A stretch of DNA of 12,572 nt from Minisyncoccota bacterium (lineage in GTDB: Bacteria > Patescibacteriota > Minisyncoccia > UBA6257 > XYB1-36-10), in contig JAQVXM010000012.1 of the NCBI GenBank assembly GCA_028709185.1, positions 1 to 12,572 of the forward strand, read 5' to 3'. Made by a program: the position numbers and the translations under genes. Positions 1-6,955 of the stretch are shown piece by piece. Below the pieces are notes generated by a model. The model saw nothing but the letters and a program-made list of their open reading frames with translations. It was not told the DNA's origin and made no database searches. Each line of letters starts with the position of its first letter. The stretch's first letter is position 1.

Positions 1-1372
1 ATCCCGTAGCCATTGCCCCCATCAGCGCTATTCTAATAGGATTCGAAAGACCATAACCATTCAAAACTCTTCCCCAACGCAAAACAGCGGAAGGAACGGA
101 TGTCCATCCAGATGTTTTTTCCATTATCCCCTTTCCTATTTTTTCTCTTTTTTCCCGAGCTTCGTTTTCTTTTTTTTCAAAAGCTTCCGCAGTAGCTTGA
201 AAATGACGATTTAAAAAATCATTAGAAACTTTAATATGAGAAAAAATGTTTTTTAAAATCCAATTGGAGTTTTCTTTAAAAAAGTAGCCGGCATTAGCCG
301 CGCCTTCAAAAAGTGTTTTTCTTTGTTTTTCGGGAAGTTTTTTGAGAATTTCTTCCACTTCTTCCTTTATTTCTTCTTCACCCTCTTCAAGACTAATATT
401 ATCCAAAAGCGGTTCAATATCTTCAAGAGTTTCTTTGGTTTCTTTCAATTCTTCTTCGGTAAAAATATCTTTTAATTCAATGTTTTCTGTTTCCTCCCCT
501 TCTTCTTTTTGTTCTTCAACAATATCTTTAAAAGTCAGATCTTTATCTTCTTTCTTTAAAACAGGTTTCGATTTTTCTTTTGATTTACTAAGATAACTAG
601 CGGCATCTTCAGAGGAAGAAAAATAGTATTTTAAAGGATGCCAAACATCACCTTCATCAATAAATCCTTCTTTTTCCAAGTCCAAGATTTTTATTTGATG
701 GGAATTGACTTTGTTATCTCTACTAATAATATAAAAAGCTTCTTTTCCTTCTTCAAAATTTTGTTCCAGCCCGAATTCATTAGAGATCGTGATTTCCTTC
801 GGTTGTAGTTCTTCTTCGGAAGGTTTTTTTTCTAAAGGCGTTTTTAGTTTTTCTTCTTTTTCAGTTTCCCCAGTTTCTGTTTTTGTCGGTTCAGCTATAG
901 GAGACTCTTCGGGAAGAGGAGCTGTTTCCTCTCCTGAATTTTCTTTCGGTAAAGTTTTTTCTTCCAAATCTTTAAAACTATTTTTTAGAGTGCCGGAAAT
1001 TTGATTTCTTAATTCCTGGTCGCTCGGTTTTTTAATAATTTCCTGCGCATTAGAAAAGGTTTCTATTTCTGATTTTTCTTTAACTATTTCTTTGAGCTTA
1101 GCTTCAGCATCATCGCGAGAAGAGAAAAAATCTTCAAAATTCCAATCTTGAAAAGAGATATTAGAAAGGTCAGAGAATTTTTTTTCTTCACGATTAATAT
1201 CGTTTATTTTTAGAGTTAAGATTTCGCTTTCATCATTTACTCCGTAAACTTCATCTCCTATTTTAAAAGTGTGTTCTTTTCCGGAAGCATCAATAGCGAC
1301 AAAAGAATCATCTTTAATTTCTGAATCTTTTCCTTCTTCATTATTTTCCAGTTTCGGAAATTTTTCTGACAT
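1..1372 (-). CDS. Acidic hypothetical protein with two internal repeat domains, C-terminus beyond window
   Basis: Open without a stop from ATG at 1372 to the window edge, giving at least 457 residues; the C-terminus is missing. Not recognised as a named family. Visible architecture: a small domain at about residues 23-93, an acidic Glu/Lys/Pro/Thr-rich linker at 100-190, a second similar small domain at 193-263, a very acidic stretch at 265-345 likely to be helical or coiled coil, then a more ordinary region (350-457) with aromatic residues that turns hydrophobic at the edge (IRIALMGAMATG), possibly entering a membrane segment. Both small domains end in FSS-x(1,2)-DA-x(2,3)-L (FFSSRDDAEAKL and YFSSSEDAASYL). 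The start is supported by a TATAAT box 7 bases upstream and by the valS terminator just before it. Function unknown; the linkers suggest a scaffold or surface-associated protein, which is inference. Confidence 0.8.
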   Translation of the reverse strand, partial: MSEKFPKLENNEEGKDSEIKDDSFVAIDASGKEHTFKIGDEVYGVNDESEILTLKINDINREEKKFSDLSNISFQDWNFEDFFSSRDDAEAKLKEIVKEKSEIETFSNAQEIIKKPSDQELRNQISGTLKNSFKDLEEKTLPKENSGEETAPLPEESPIAEPTKTETGETEKEEKLKTPLEKKPSEEELQPKEITISNEFGLEQNFEEGKEAFYIISRDNKVNSHQIKILDLEKEGFIDEGDVWHPLKYYFSSSEDAASYLSKSKEKSKPVLKKEDKDLTFKDIVEEQKEEGEETENIELKDIFTEEELKETKETLEDIEPLLDNISLEEGEEEIKEEVEEILKKLPEKQRKTLFEGAANAGYFFKENSNWILKNIFSHIKVSNDFLNRHFQATAEAFEKKENEAREKREKIGKGIMEKTSGWTSVPSAVLRWGRVLNGYGLSNPIRIALMGAMATG

Positions 1373-1379
1373 CAACTTA

Positions 1380-1385
1380 ATTATA
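1380..1385 (-). promoter_or_regulatory. -10 box of the 1-1372 gene, leaderless arrangement
   Basis: A perfect TATAAT on the minus strand, in context TTGTATAATTAA, with only 7 bases between it and the ATG at 1372. Transcription would start at or next to the start codon. No good -35 box is seen: the expected position lies in the loop of the upstream valS terminator. Confidence 0.6.
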
Positions 1386-1414
1386 CAAATTAAAAAGCCC
1401 TGATTAAAGGGCTT
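1386..1414 (-). terminator. Rho-independent terminator after valS
   Basis: On the minus strand a 6-bp stem (AAGCCC with GGGCTT, loop of 8) is followed by TTTTTAATTT. It begins 3 bases after the valS stop. The T-rich tail runs directly into the -10 box of the next gene, so terminator and promoter abut. Confidence 0.75.
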
Positions 1415-1417
1415 CTC

Positions 1418-3604
1418 TTACCATTTTTCCACCATAAGGAAAGGCGGAGAAGATTCTTTTTTAAGAAGTGATTGATAAATCTCTTCCGTAACAAAAGGCA
1501 TAAAAGGATGGAGCATTTTTAAATTTTCCAAAAGAATAGATTCAATAAGAAAGAAAGCGGAATTTTTTAAAGCGGTGTCATTCCCTTTCAGACGAGATTT
1601 CATTTCTTCAATAACAACATCAGCAAAAGTATGCCAAAAATAAGCATAAGATTTTTCTCCAGCCAAATGAAATTCAAATTTTTCAAAATGAGCAGTAATT
1701 TCTTTTTTAAGAGAAGAAAGAGTTTCTAAGTGCTTCTTATCGCTTTCTGTAAGATTTTTTTCACCAGAAACAGAGTCGTAGTTTTCCGGTTTATTCATCA
1801 TAGCAAAACGAGCAACATTCCAAATTTTAGTAGTAAAATTACGGTAAGCTTTAACCTTATCTTCAGAAAGTCGGGTGTCATTGCCAGCGCCAGTACCAAT
1901 AATAAGAGAAAGACGAGTGGCATCAGCTCCATATTTTTCAATCATATCAAGAGGATCAATGCCATTTCCTAAAGATTTACTCATCTTTCTACCTTTAGCG
2001 TCGCGGACAAGACCGTGCAGATAAACTTTTTTAAAAGGAATTTCTCCCAAGAGACAAGTGGACATCAAAATCATGCGAGCCACCCAGAAAAAAAGAATAT
2101 CATATCCAGTTTCAAGAACAGAGGTGGGATGAAAAGTCTTAAAGTCATTTGTTTCTTCCGGCCAACCAAGAGTGGAAAAAGTCCAAAGCCCGGAAGAAAA
2201 CCAAGTATCCAGAGTGTCGGGGTCTTGCTCCCAATCTTTTTCTTTCGGATTTTCTCCAACTTTCATTTCTTTATCTTTATACCAAACAGGAATTCTGTGT
2301 CCGTACCAAATTTGGCGAGAAATGCACCAATCGCGAAGATTATCAATCCAGTGAAAATAAATTTTTTGAAAATGTTCAGGAATAATATTTATTTCACCAG
2401 ACTCAACCACTGTTCGCATCAGCTTTTTTAAAGTAGTTTTTTCTCCGGATTTTATTCCCTTAATTTTAGAAACAGGCAAAACAAATTCCTTATTAACAGC
2501 GACAAACCATTGTCGCAGAATTTGTGGCTCAATAACTCCACCGCCACGAGAGTTAACAGCAATACGATGGGTATATTTTTCATCAACCTTAACCAAAAGA
2601 CCTTTTTCTTTAAGCTTTTCGACAATAAGAGTTCTGGCTTTTTTAATATGAAGACCGGAGAAAGCGCCCGCAATCGGAAGAAGTTTTCCATCTAAATCTA
2701 TAATTTGTTCCCTTTCAAGGTTGTGGCGTTCGGAAATGTCAAAATCGACAGCATCATGCCAAGGAGTGATAGTCATAACACCGGAGCCAAATTCCATATC
2801 AATCGCTTTATCTTTAATAACTGTCGCTATGATTGGACCATTAATCCATTCCACTTCCAGTTTTTCTCCATCTTTATAATTATCATAACGAGAATCATCC
2901 GGATGCATAACAACATATTTGTCGCCAAATTTGGTTTCAGGACGAGCAGTAGCAATGGTAAAAGGACCGTATTTTATATAATAAAAAGGAACAGTTTCTT
3001 CTTTCCATTCTATCTCATCATCGGAAACGGTGGTTTTCATTTTAGGATCCCAATTAACAATGCGTTCTCCCTGATAAATCAAACCAAGGTCATACATTTT
3101 TTTAAAGGCGGTCGTGACAGCAATGCTTCTTTTTTCATCTAAAGTAAAAGCTTCTCTTTCCCAATCAACGGAAGCGCCCATTTTTTTCATCTGATTAACT
3201 ATCGTGTCATGGCTTTCCGAGGCAAATTTTTCAACACGCTTTAAAAATTCTTCGCGACCCAAATCAAAACGGGTTTTTTCTTCCGCTTCATAAATTATTT
3301 TTTCAACCTTGCTTTGGGTAGCGATGGCGGCATGGTCGGTTCCGGGAAGCCAGAGAGTTTTTTTGCCACACATTCTGTTATAACGAACCATAATATCTTC
3401 TAAGACAAGCATAGCGGCATGACCCATATGCAGAGTGCCTGTGACATTAGGCGGAGGAAGGGAAATAGAAAAAGGATCAGCGTCTTTTGAAATAAGGCCG
3501 TCTTTGACGCATGCATCAGGAGAAAAATAACCCGATTTTTCCCAAGCGGCATAAATTTCATTTTCTTTTTGATTATCAAAACGTTTATCAAGATTATTCG
3601 GCAT
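1418..3604 (-). CDS. valS: Valyl-tRNA synthetase, short form without the C-terminal coiled coil
   Basis: Charges tRNA-Val with valine in the cytosol. Class I signatures are clear: HMGH at residues 59-62 (HIGH motif), KMSKS at 540-544, GTDHAAIATQ at 88-97 (usually GTDHAGIATQ), the editing (CP1) domain at about 200-345 with TARPET and a conserved DAVDFDI stretch, WCISRQIWYGHRIP at 426-439, and a helical anticodon-binding domain to the end. Length is 728 residues against roughly 880-950 for typical bacterial ValRS; the protein stops where the C-terminal coiled-coil tRNA-binding arm normally begins. No frameshift is visible and a terminator follows at once, so the short form looks genuine. The ATG at 3604 fits the family N-terminus. 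No ribosome binding site is seen; a TTGCTT/TAAAAA pair lies just upstream. It follows tsaD by 37 bases on the same strand. Confidence 0.97.
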   Translation of the reverse strand: MPNNLDKRFDNQKENEIYAAWEKSGYFSPDACVKDGLISKDADPFSISLPPPNVTGTLHMGHAAMLVLEDIMVRYNRMCGKKTLWLPGTDHAAIATQSKVEKIIYEAEEKTRFDLGREEFLKRVEKFASESHDTIVNQMKKMGASVDWEREAFTLDEKRSIAVTTAFKKMYDLGLIYQGERIVNWDPKMKTTVSDDEIEWKEETVPFYYIKYGPFTIATARPETKFGDKYVVMHPDDSRYDNYKDGEKLEVEWINGPIIATVIKDKAIDMEFGSGVMTITPWHDAVDFDISERHNLEREQIIDLDGKLLPIAGAFSGLHIKKARTLIVEKLKEKGLLVKVDEKYTHRIAVNSRGGGVIEPQILRQWFVAVNKEFVLPVSKIKGIKSGEKTTLKKLMRTVVESGEINIIPEHFQKIYFHWIDNLRDWCISRQIWYGHRIPVWYKDKEMKVGENPKEKDWEQDPDTLDTWFSSGLWTFSTLGWPEETNDFKTFHPTSVLETGYDILFFWVARMILMSTCLLGEIPFKKVYLHGLVRDAKGRKMSKSLGNGIDPLDMIEKYGADATRLSLIIGTGAGNDTRLSEDKVKAYRNFTTKIWNVARFAMMNKPENYDSVSGEKNLTESDKKHLETLSSLKKEITAHFEKFEFHLAGEKSYAYFWHTFADVVIEEMKSRLKGNDTALKNSAFFLIESILLENLKMLHPFMPFVTEEIYQSLLKKESSPPFLMVEKW

Positions 3605-3612
3605 TTGTTTTA

Positions 3613-3640
3613 TTTTTATCTAAAAAATAAAGGAAAGCAA
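3613..3640 (-). promoter_or_regulatory. Possible valS promoter with very short leader
   Basis: On the minus strand TTGCTT (3635-3640) and TAAAAA (3613-3618) are separated by 16 bases, and TAAAAA ends 8 bases before the ATG. The -35 hexamer is identical to that proposed for infB. The -10 is weak and AT-rich background could give it by chance; valS may also be read through from tsaD. Confidence 0.35.
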
Positions 3641-3641
3641 A

Positions 3642-4643
3642 TTAAATTTCCATATTTCCATCAGCTTTCAATGGTTTCTTTTTTTTGCGTAAAAAATTAA
3701 TGTAAGCGGCGGCGGAAATCATAGCGGCATTATCAGTGTTAAGCTTCAGACCAGGAGCAAAAAAATTCAGATCGTTTTTTTTGACTTCTTTTTTAAAAAA
3801 AGCACGGAGAGCGAGACTGGAAGCAACGCCGCCCGAAAGAAGAACGGATTTCGCTTTATAAGTTTTGGCGGCTCGAAGAGTCTTTTTAATCAAGACTTCA
3901 AAAGCGGCTGATTGAAAAGAAGCGCAAATATCGTTTTTATTTATTTTTTTATTATCTCTTAAATAATAAAGAACGGCAGTTTTAAGACCGGAAAAACTAA
4001 AATCAAAATCGCTTGAGTGAAGCATAGGAGAAGGAAAATCAATAATATTTTTTCCTTTTTTAGCCGCACGTTCAATTTCGGGACCGCCAGGATAAGGCAG
4101 TTTAAGCATGCGCGCCACTTTATCAAAAGCTTCACCAACAGCATCGTCGCGAGTAGAACCTAAAATTTTCCAAGTTTTAATATCTTTCATAAAAGAAAGA
4201 ATAGTGTGTCCACCGGAAACAATTAAAGAAATGGCTGGAAATTTTGGCAATCCCACCGACGGATTTATCCAATTGCTATAAATATGACCTTCCAAGTGGT
4301 TAACGCCAAGAAGCGGTTTGCCATAAGCCTTGGAAATTTCTTTCGCAAAAGAAATCCCCTGCCAGAGAGCCGGTTCAAGCCCCGGGCCAACCGTGACTGC
4401 AATCAAATCTAACGAAGAAATATCTTTTTCGGAAATAACTTTTTTAAAAATCAAAGGGAGATTTTTTTGATGCTCACGTTTAGCCAAAGACGGAACAACA
4501 CCGCCAAAAGGACGGTGAATTTTTATTTGGGAAGCAACAGCAGATTTCAGGATTTTAAAACGAGGCGAATTTAAACCGCCTTCCGCTTCAGTCAGAGCTA
4601 TAGCGGTTTCGTCACAAGATGTTTCAATAGCTAAAATGCGCAT
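3642..4643 (-). CDS. tsaD: tRNA N6-threonylcarbamoyladenosine transferase subunit TsaD
   Basis: Transfers the threonylcarbamoyl group to A37 of ANN-decoding tRNAs, with TsaB and TsaE. ASKHA-fold signatures: N-terminal MRILAIETSCDETA, the metal ligands in HLEGH (H116 and H120), SGGHT at 143-147, the DDAVGEAFDKVARML segment at 166-180, LSGGVASS at 269-276 and the TDNAAMI segment (D304, third metal ligand) near the C-terminus. Length 333 residues is normal. I take ATG at 4643 as the start rather than the in-frame TTG five codons upstream: the family begins MxILxIETSCDET, and a TATTTT box stands 6 bases before this ATG. It is followed by valS on the same strand with no terminator between, so co-transcription is possible. 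Confidence 0.97.
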   Translation of the reverse strand: MRILAIETSCDETAIALTEAEGGLNSPRFKILKSAVASQIKIHRPFGGVVPSLAKREHQKNLPLIFKKVISEKDISSLDLIAVTVGPGLEPALWQGISFAKEISKAYGKPLLGVNHLEGHIYSNWINPSVGLPKFPAISLIVSGGHTILSFMKDIKTWKILGSTRDDAVGEAFDKVARMLKLPYPGGPEIERAAKKGKNIIDFPSPMLHSSDFDFSFSGLKTAVLYYLRDNKKINKNDICASFQSAAFEVLIKKTLRAAKTYKAKSVLLSGGVASSLALRAFFKKEVKKNDLNFFAPGLKLNTDNAAMISAAAYINFLRKKKKPLKADGNMEI

Positions 4644-4649
4644 AGCGTT

Positions 4650-4655
4650 AAAATA
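4650..4655 (-). promoter_or_regulatory. -10 box of tsaD, leaderless arrangement
   Basis: TATTTT on the minus strand in context TTGTATTTTAA, 6 bases before the tsaD ATG. The context resembles TTGTATAATTAA before the 1-1372 gene and the PrcB-like gene. No convincing -35. It directly follows the T-rich tail of the upstream terminator. Confidence 0.5.
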
Positions 4656-4664
4656 CAATAAATT

Positions 4665-4695
4665 AAAGAAAAAGAAAACCGCAGAGAGGCGGTTT
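4665..4695 (-). terminator. Rho-independent terminator of the 134-residue unknown gene
   Basis: Minus-strand stem AAACCGC/GCGGTTT (4689-4695 with 4676-4682), loop CTCTCT, then TTTTCTTTTTCTTT-type tail. The TAA stop codon of the upstream gene (4694-4696) lies in the 5' arm of the stem. Confidence 0.75.
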
Positions 4696-5098
4696 AGTGA
4701 AAAGATACAGGTTCAGAGACAGAAGATAATTCTTTAGAAAAAGAAATGAGATGAGTCTCAATTCCATCATTTAGAAGAACCTCTTCTATAAAAAATAAAT
4801 TTTGTTCGCAGTAACCAAGAATAAGTCCGCATAAATCAATCTTTAAAATACATTCCCCATTTTCCATAACAGAAACAGAAAACTGAAAACAAGTTTTTTC
4901 TTCCAGGATTAAATCAGAAATAAAAGGGGAAAAATTTTGATAATCGCCTCCTTCGTGGGAAATAAAAAAAGGACCAAATACTTTCAAATCAGAAAGAGAA
5001 GAATAATCGCCCATAATTCTTGAAATTGATTCCTGAATGATAAAAACAAGAGAAAGCTGGTTTAAATCAAGCTCAAAATAAGGCTCGTGGCTAGACAT
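4694..5098 (-). CDS. Hypothetical protein, 134 residues, own transcription unit
   Basis: Not recognised. An acidic soluble protein without signal peptide or clear membrane segment, containing four cysteines (in KTCFQF, GECIL, LCGL and YCEQ), the last three within about 20 residues, and alternating hydrophobic residues suggesting beta strands. Start choice is strong: AAAGGAG lies 8-9 bases before the ATG at 5098, and a TTGACT-18-CATAAT promoter sits further upstream, giving a leader of about 27 bases. The terminator overlaps the stop codon. The gene is thus a self-contained monocistronic unit between tsaD and the dehydrogenase. It is translated by a classical ribosome binding site, unlike its neighbours. 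Confidence 0.75.
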   Translation of the reverse strand: MSSHEPYFELDLNQLSLVFIIQESISRIMGDYSSLSDLKVFGPFFISHEGGDYQNFSPFISDLILEEKTCFQFSVSVMENGECILKIDLCGLILGYCEQNLFFIEEVLLNDGIETHLISFSKELSSVSEPVSFH

Positions 5099-5132
5099 GA
5101 TAAAATCTCCTTTCTTTCAAATAGCTAAAAAA

Positions 5133-5162
5133 ATTATGCCTCTTAACTTAAAAGAAAGTCAA
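5133..5162 (-). promoter_or_regulatory. Sigma70-type promoter of the 134-residue unknown gene
   Basis: TTGACT (5157-5162) and CATAAT (5133-5138) with an 18-base spacer on the minus strand; predicted start near 5126, before AAAGGAG and the ATG at 5098. The -35 hexamer overlaps the TGA stop of the upstream dehydrogenase gene. Confidence 0.6.
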
Positions 5163-5848
5163 TTTAAAAATTTCTGTTCAATTTCCGGATTTTCCAATTG
5201 CAGATTAGAAATTATTTTTTCAGCGATAACGTTCGGTTCTTGATAGTCGTTAAAATTGTCCGGACGAGCTTCGTTAAAAAGATTAGTTTTCATACCAGGA
5301 GGATAAACAGAAATAACTTTTATAGTATTTGCTTCATAAGTTTCTACTTCCAGACGAAGCCCTTTAGTAAAACCATCAGCGGCAAATTTACTCGCAGCAT
5401 AAGCAGCGGAATTCAGATGAATTTCAAGAGCGCTTACCGAAATTATATTTAAGATAACGCCAAAATTCTGTTCTTTCATTAAAGAAAGAGCGGCACGAGA
5501 ACCATGCATCAAGCCAAAAACATTAACATCAAAAGTGGCGCGAACTTTTTTCATATCCAAATCATTGACTCCGCTATGCGGAAGCCAGATGCCGGCATTA
5601 TTTATCCAGATATCTATCCTACCAAATTCCAATAAGATTTCAGAAGTCATTTTTTTTACTTCTTCTTCTTTAGAAACATCCGCAACAACAGAAAGATCAG
5701 CAATGCCGGATGGAATTTTTTTAAGATTTTCTTCGCTTTCCGAATTAACCACAACCTTAGCTCCAGTTTCTTTAAAAAGCTTAGCAAGCTCAAGACCAAG
5801 GCCGCTAGAAGAACCAGTAATAACCACAACTTTGTTTTTTAAATCCAT
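5159..5848 (-). CDS. Short-chain dehydrogenase/reductase (classical SDR), intact copy
   Basis: NAD(P)-dependent oxidoreductase of the classical SDR family; substrate not predictable. Rossmann motif TGSSSGLG at residues 11-18, NNAG at 83-86, conserved Asn109 in DVNVFG, catalytic Ser137 with Tyr150 and Lys154 (YAASK), and the PPGMKT segment at 183-188. Length 229 residues is slightly short but complete for the family. ATG at 5848 is supported by the N-terminus (MDLKNKVVVITG) and by a promoter whose -10 ends 6 bases upstream. The central and C-terminal part (5286-5566) and the upstream region (5849-5901) recur about 1.0-1.3 kb away as a broken second copy. Confidence 0.93.
   Translation of the reverse strand: MDLKNKVVVITGSSSGLGLELAKLFKETGAKVVVNSESEENLKKIPSGIADLSVVADVSKEEEVKKMTSEILLEFGRIDIWINNAGIWLPHSGVNDLDMKKVRATFDVNVFGLMHGSRAALSLMKEQNFGVILNIISVSALEIHLNSAAYAASKFAADGFTKGLRLEVETYEANTIKVISVYPPGMKTNLFNEARPDNFNDYQEPNVIAEKIISNLQLENPEIEQKFLN
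5286..5566. repeat. Dehydrogenase segment duplicated at 6600-6880
   Basis: Direct repeat with 6600-6880 (offset 1314). From 5335 to 5566 only two mismatches are seen in 232 bases; the first part (5307-5334) is clearly diverged at DNA level although the encoded protein stays similar. The homology stops at 5566, where the second copy lacks the following 282 bases. Confidence 0.9.
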
Positions 5849-5901
5849 AAGAAGATTTTAACAAGAGTGGAAGAGTGGAGCAAACGGCAAGATTTTTTAA
5901 A
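5849..5901. repeat. Dehydrogenase promoter region duplicated at 6881-6934
   Basis: Direct repeat with 6881 onward (offset 1032). The first 29 bases are identical, then scattered differences follow (for example in the -35 box) before similarity is lost in an AT-rich run. In the second copy this block is joined directly to dehydrogenase codon 95. Confidence 0.85.
5855..5883 (-). promoter_or_regulatory. Promoter of the dehydrogenase gene, leaderless arrangement
   Basis: TTGCTC (5878-5883) and TAAAAT (5855-5860) with a 17-base spacer on the minus strand; the -10 ends 6 bases before the ATG. The spacer holds a tandem CCACTCTT CCACTCTT. The duplicated copy at 6887-6915 keeps TAAAAT but its -35 position has drifted. 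Confidence 0.6.
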
Positions 5902-5920
5902 AATAATAAAATATATTAGA

Positions 5921-5943
5921 AAGGAGATAATTTAATGATATGA
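5921..5943 (+). promoter_or_regulatory. Ribosome binding site with a two-codon ORF overlapping the peptidase start
   Basis: AAGGAG at 5921-5926 is followed after 8 bases by ATG-ATA-TGA (5935-5943). The TGA overlaps the ATG at 5940 that opens the peptidase frame. The cause is a tandem ATGAT ATGAT. The start at 5940 is 13 bases from the binding site, longer than optimal, so initiation may occur at 5935 and restart at 5940. Confidence 0.55.
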
Positions 5944-6590
5944 TAGAGACACAGCACAATACACACAATATGGATTTGGAAATAAAATATAGTAAAATAT
6001 TCGAATATAACAGAATAAAGAATACTCTATTAAAAATGGCGTGGTATTTTGAGTATGGTTATACTCCTTTTTTACCTAAAAATATATCTTTGAAAAGTTC
6101 GGAACAAGAAATTTTTGATACTATTTCTAATGAATATAATGAAGAGAAATACGCAAAAATCTCTTCTTCTATTAAGAAAATATATAATTCCAAGCGGATT
6201 GAACTTTGTTTTGCCATTCAAGAAGTTTTTCAAATAAAACTTCCTGAAAAAATTTTTATATATATAACAAAATACGGAATGGGTGGGTCGTATAATCCAC
6301 CATCTATAGTCGTTTATAATTTGCACAATAAAAATGGCGAACAAATAATTTTTCACGAGATTATGCACCTAATAATTGAATCAGATGCTCAAAAATGGGG
6401 ACTTCATCAATTTGAAAAAGAAAGAACAGTGGATCTAATTTTGCATTCTAAAAAATTCAGTTTTTTGAATTACACATTATGGCAAAAAGATTATCAAAAA
6501 ACGGAACAATACATTGATGAACTTTTTCACCTTTATTTTTATCATTCGCCCGAAAAATATTTTCAAATGATCAAATCAAGACGCAAGTAA
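5940..6590 (+). CDS. HExxH zinc metallopeptidase-like protein, 216 residues
   Basis: The motif HEIMH at residues 139-143 lies after a predicted hydrophobic strand (EQIIF), the usual setting of a zincin active site: two zinc-binding His and a catalytic Glu. E161 in KERTVDLIL is a plausible third ligand, as in gluzincins. No signal peptide or membrane helix is evident, so a cytosolic role is likely. The family cannot be named and the substrate is unknown. Base composition is much more AT-rich than valS or infB (one 60-base stretch counted has 14 G+C), suggesting separate origin. The gene lies between the two dehydrogenase copies on the opposite strand; its stop codon touches the end of the broken copy. 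The start is ambiguous: ATG at 5940 opens the frame, and an in-frame ATG at residue 11 is an alternative. Confidence 0.75.
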   Translation: MIETQHNTHNMDLEIKYSKIFEYNRIKNTLLKMAWYFEYGYTPFLPKNISLKSSEQEIFDTISNEYNEEKYAKISSSIKKIYNSKRIELCFAIQEVFQIKLPEKIFIYITKYGMGGSYNPPSIVVYNLHNKNGEQIIFHEIMHLIIESDAQKWGLHQFEKERTVDLILHSKKFSFLNYTLWQKDYQKTEQYIDELFHLYFYHSPEKYFQMIKSRRK

Positions 6591-6880
6591 AAAAGAGGGG
6601 TTTTCATACCAGGAGGATAACAAGACAAGACTTTAACGCCGCTACTTTCATAAGTTTCCACTTCCAGACGAAGCCCTTTAGTAAAACCATCAGCGGCAAA
6701 TTTACTCGCAGCATAAGCAGCGGAATTCAGATGAATTTCAAGAGCGCTTACCGAAATTATATTTAAGATAACGCCAAAATTCTGTTCTTTCATTAAAGAA
6801 AGAGCGGCACGAGAACCATGCATCAAGCCAAAAACATTAACATCAAAAGTGGCGCGGACTTTTTTCATATCCAAATCATT
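6590..6880 (-). pseudogene. Truncated second copy of the short-chain dehydrogenase
   Basis: Encodes residues equivalent to 95-190 of the intact dehydrogenase, including Ser, YAASK and PPGMKT, but lacks codons 1-94 with the cofactor-binding TGxxxGxG and NNAG motifs, so it cannot be a working enzyme. The missing 282 bases end exactly at the start codon, leaving the old promoter fused to codon 95 (frame reads stop-N-L-L-N-D-L-D-M). A short peptide could still start at ATG 6868. The 3' end differs from the intact copy (GVKVLSCYPPGMKTPLF against TIKVISVYPPGMKTNLF) with conservative changes, so it seems to derive from a once functional paralogue. Homology ends at the stop codon of the adjacent peptidase gene. 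Confidence 0.85.
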
Positions 6881-6940
6881 AAGAAGATTTTAACAAGAGT
6901 GGAAGAGTGAGGCGAACAGCAAGATTTTTTTAAAACGAGA

Positions 6941-6946
6941 TATTAT
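6941..6946 (+). promoter_or_regulatory. Possible -10 box of the hydrolase pseudogene
   Basis: TATTAT, 9 bases before the ATG at 6956; no clear -35 and no ribosome binding site. Fits a nearly leaderless transcript, but the region is AT-rich so chance occurrence is possible. Confidence 0.35.
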
Positions 6947-6955
6947 GATAAAAAA

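Noticed and set aside
342..1004. Serine/phenylalanine-rich plus-strand frames
   Set aside because: Antisense of the Glu/Lys-rich codons of the 1-1372 gene; no start signals.
2015..3142. Several plus-strand frames of 60-145 residues
   Set aside because: They are antisense to valS, which has complete conserved motifs over the whole stretch.
4644..4658. TTG start five codons upstream for tsaD
   Set aside because: The family starts MxILxIETSCDET at ATG 4643, and the extra codons overlap the proposed -10 box.
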